Part shown: positions 5,630 through 6,689 of the stretch, in pieces | Position numbering within the stretch: the first letter of the stretch is position 1 | How the letters are laid out: each line of letters opens with the position of its first letter | DNA from: an uncultured Collinsella sp. | Lineage (GTDB): Bacteria > Actinomycetota > Coriobacteriia > Coriobacteriales > Coriobacteriaceae | Direction of reading: 5' to 3' | DNA length: 6,689 nucleotides | Assembly: GCA_902462065.1 (NCBI GenBank) | Contig: CABQAK010000065.1 | Coordinates: 1-6,689 of the forward strand | Translations under genes and position numbers: made by a program | The notes under the pieces: generated by a model | The model's database searches: none | What the model was told of the DNA's origin: nothing | What the model saw: the letters and a program-made list of their open reading frames with translations, nothing else

Positions 5630-6689
5630 ATGGGACTCTTGAAAGCTGGATTGGGAGCTGCCGGCGGCGTCATGGCCGACCAGTGGAAGGAATTTATCTA
5701 CTGCGAATCGATGCCTGCTGACGTCTTGGCCTGCAAGGGCAGCAAACGTACCGGTGGCCGCAGCTCCAACACGCGCGGCGAGGACAACGTCATCTCCAAC
5801 GGCTCGGTCATCGCCGTCAACGACGGACAGGGCATGCTCGTGGTGCAAAACGGCAAGATCATCGAAGTCGCGCTGGAGCCCGGTGAGTTCGTCTTCGATA
5901 CCGGCAGCGAGCCGAGCGTCTTTAGCGGCAACCTGGGCGATTCCATCAAGGAGACCTTCGCCAATATCGGCAGCCGCTTTACCTTTGGCGGCGACGCGGG
6001 CAAGGACCAGCGTGTCTACTTCATCAACACCAAGGAGATCATCGGCAACAAGTACGGCACCGCCTCGCCCGTGCCCTTCCGCGTGGTCGATAACAACATC
6101 GGTCTGGACGTCGACATCTCCGTGCGCTGCAACGGCGAGTATTCGTACCGCATCACCAACCCGCTGCTGTTCTACACCAACGTGTGCGGCAACGTGACCG
6201 ATAGCTATACGCGCGACAAGATCGACAGCCAGCTTAAGTCCGAGCTGCTCACCGCCCTGCAGCCCGCCTTTGCCAAGATCTCGGAGATGGGCATCCGCTA
6301 CAGCGCCATCCCCGGCCACACCACCGAGCTCGCCCGCGCGCTCAACGAGGTCCTCTCTGCCGACTGGCGTGACCTGCGCGGCGTCGAGATCGTGAGCTTT
6401 GGCGTCAACTCCATCGCCGCCTCGCAAGAGGACGAGCAGATGATCAAAGACCTGCAGAAAGCCGCGGTCATGCGCGACCCCACCATGGCGGCAGCCAACA
6501 TTGCCAGCGCCCAGAGCGACGCAATGCGCGCGGCAGCCGCCAACCCCAACGGCGCGATGGCAGGCTTTATGGGCATGGGCATGGCAGGTGGCATGGGCGG
6601 CATGAACGCCAGCCAGCTGTTCGCCGCCGGCCAGGCACAGCAGCAGGCCGCTCCGCAGCCGGCTCCGGCTCCCGCCCCCGCACCGGCTC
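5630..6689 (+). CDS. SPFH-domain protein, YdjI/virion-core-like, 3' end beyond window
   Basis: The frame is open for 353 codons to the right edge. The ATG at 5630 is preceded by AAAGGAAG at about 7 bases, and the gene starts 48 bases after the membrane protein's stop. The N-terminus (MGLLKAGLGAAGG, then ADQWKEFIYCE) is characteristic of the YdjI group. An SPFH/band-7-like domain covers about residues 30-245 (VQNGKIIEVALEPGEF; later VDISVRCNGEYSYRITNP). A helical region follows, then a Gly/Met-rich stretch (about 310-325) and a Pro/Ala/Gln linker at the visible end. SPFH proteins oligomerise on membranes as scaffolds. In B. subtilis YdjI works with YdjG and the PspA homologue. Members of this group usually end in a zinc ribbon after such a linker, so one is expected beyond the window. 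No membrane helix is seen, so recruitment probably depends on the preceding two-helix protein. The name 'virion core protein' seen in databases reflects distant similarity, not viral origin. Confidence 0.92.
   Translation, partial: MGLLKAGLGAAGGVMADQWKEFIYCESMPADVLACKGSKRTGGRSSNTRGEDNVISNGSVIAVNDGQGMLVVQNGKIIEVALEPGEFVFDTGSEPSVFSGNLGDSIKETFANIGSRFTFGGDAGKDQRVYFINTKEIIGNKYGTASPVPFRVVDNNIGLDVDISVRCNGEYSYRITNPLLFYTNVCGNVTDSYTRDKIDSQLKSELLTALQPAFAKISEMGIRYSAIPGHTTELARALNEVLSADWRDLRGVEIVSFGVNSIAASQEDEQMIKDLQKAAVMRDPTMAAANIASAQSDAMRAAAANPNGAMAGFMGMGMAGGMGGMNASQLFAAGQAQQQAAPQPAPAPAPAPA

Noticed and set aside
5441..6427. Minus-strand open frame of 328 codons
   Set aside because: It is antisense to the SPFH gene and the end of the membrane gene. 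Composition is Ala/Val/Asp/Gly-rich with no recognisable domain, and the sense frame carries conserved SPFH features.

Overview
The window looks like chromosomal DNA from a GC-rich Actinomycetota of class Coriobacteriia, most likely Collinsella or a close relative. This is inferred from composition, from strong GGAGG-type ribosome binding sites, and above all from a LuxR-type regulator carrying a twelve-helix membrane domain, an architecture greatly expanded in that class. I see no tRNA, rRNA, CRISPR array, transposase gene or prophage gene.

Left half (minus strand). Positions 1-1416 hold a two-gene unit. It contains a small membrane-anchored protein (1416 to 967) and, 20 bases downstream, a double-cysteine-pair zinc-ribbon protein (946 leftwards) that runs off the window. 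Upstream of it lies a polytopic LuxR-family regulator (3109 to 1562), closed by a perfect 14-bp hairpin with a T-tract that acts as a rho-independent terminator. Its start codon sits in a run of nine G residues.

Middle (3110-3496). This is a divergent intergenic region of almost 400 bases. It holds two REP-like hairpin units in a 51-base tandem arrangement. Their loops are nearly identical, but their stems differ in sequence while still pairing. The terminator hairpin after luxR carries the same TGTCCCC core, so such palindromes flank the regulator gene on both sides.

Right half (plus strand). Three genes are closely spaced, each with its own ribosome binding site. They encode a DUF4428-type zinc-finger protein (3497-4234), a TFIIB-type double zinc-ribbon protein with two C-terminal membrane helices (4259-5581), and an SPFH-domain protein of the YdjI ('virion core protein'-like) group (5630 to beyond the right edge). 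The last two resemble Bacillus subtilis YdjG and YdjI, which work with the PspA homologue YdjF at the membrane. The likely reading is a membrane-associated scaffold or envelope-stress module: a membrane-anchored zinc-ribbon partner, an oligomerising SPFH protein and a soluble zinc-finger accessory. Its biochemical role is unknown. The minus-strand zinc-ribbon gene at the left edge may belong to the same theme, but nothing in the sequence proves a link.
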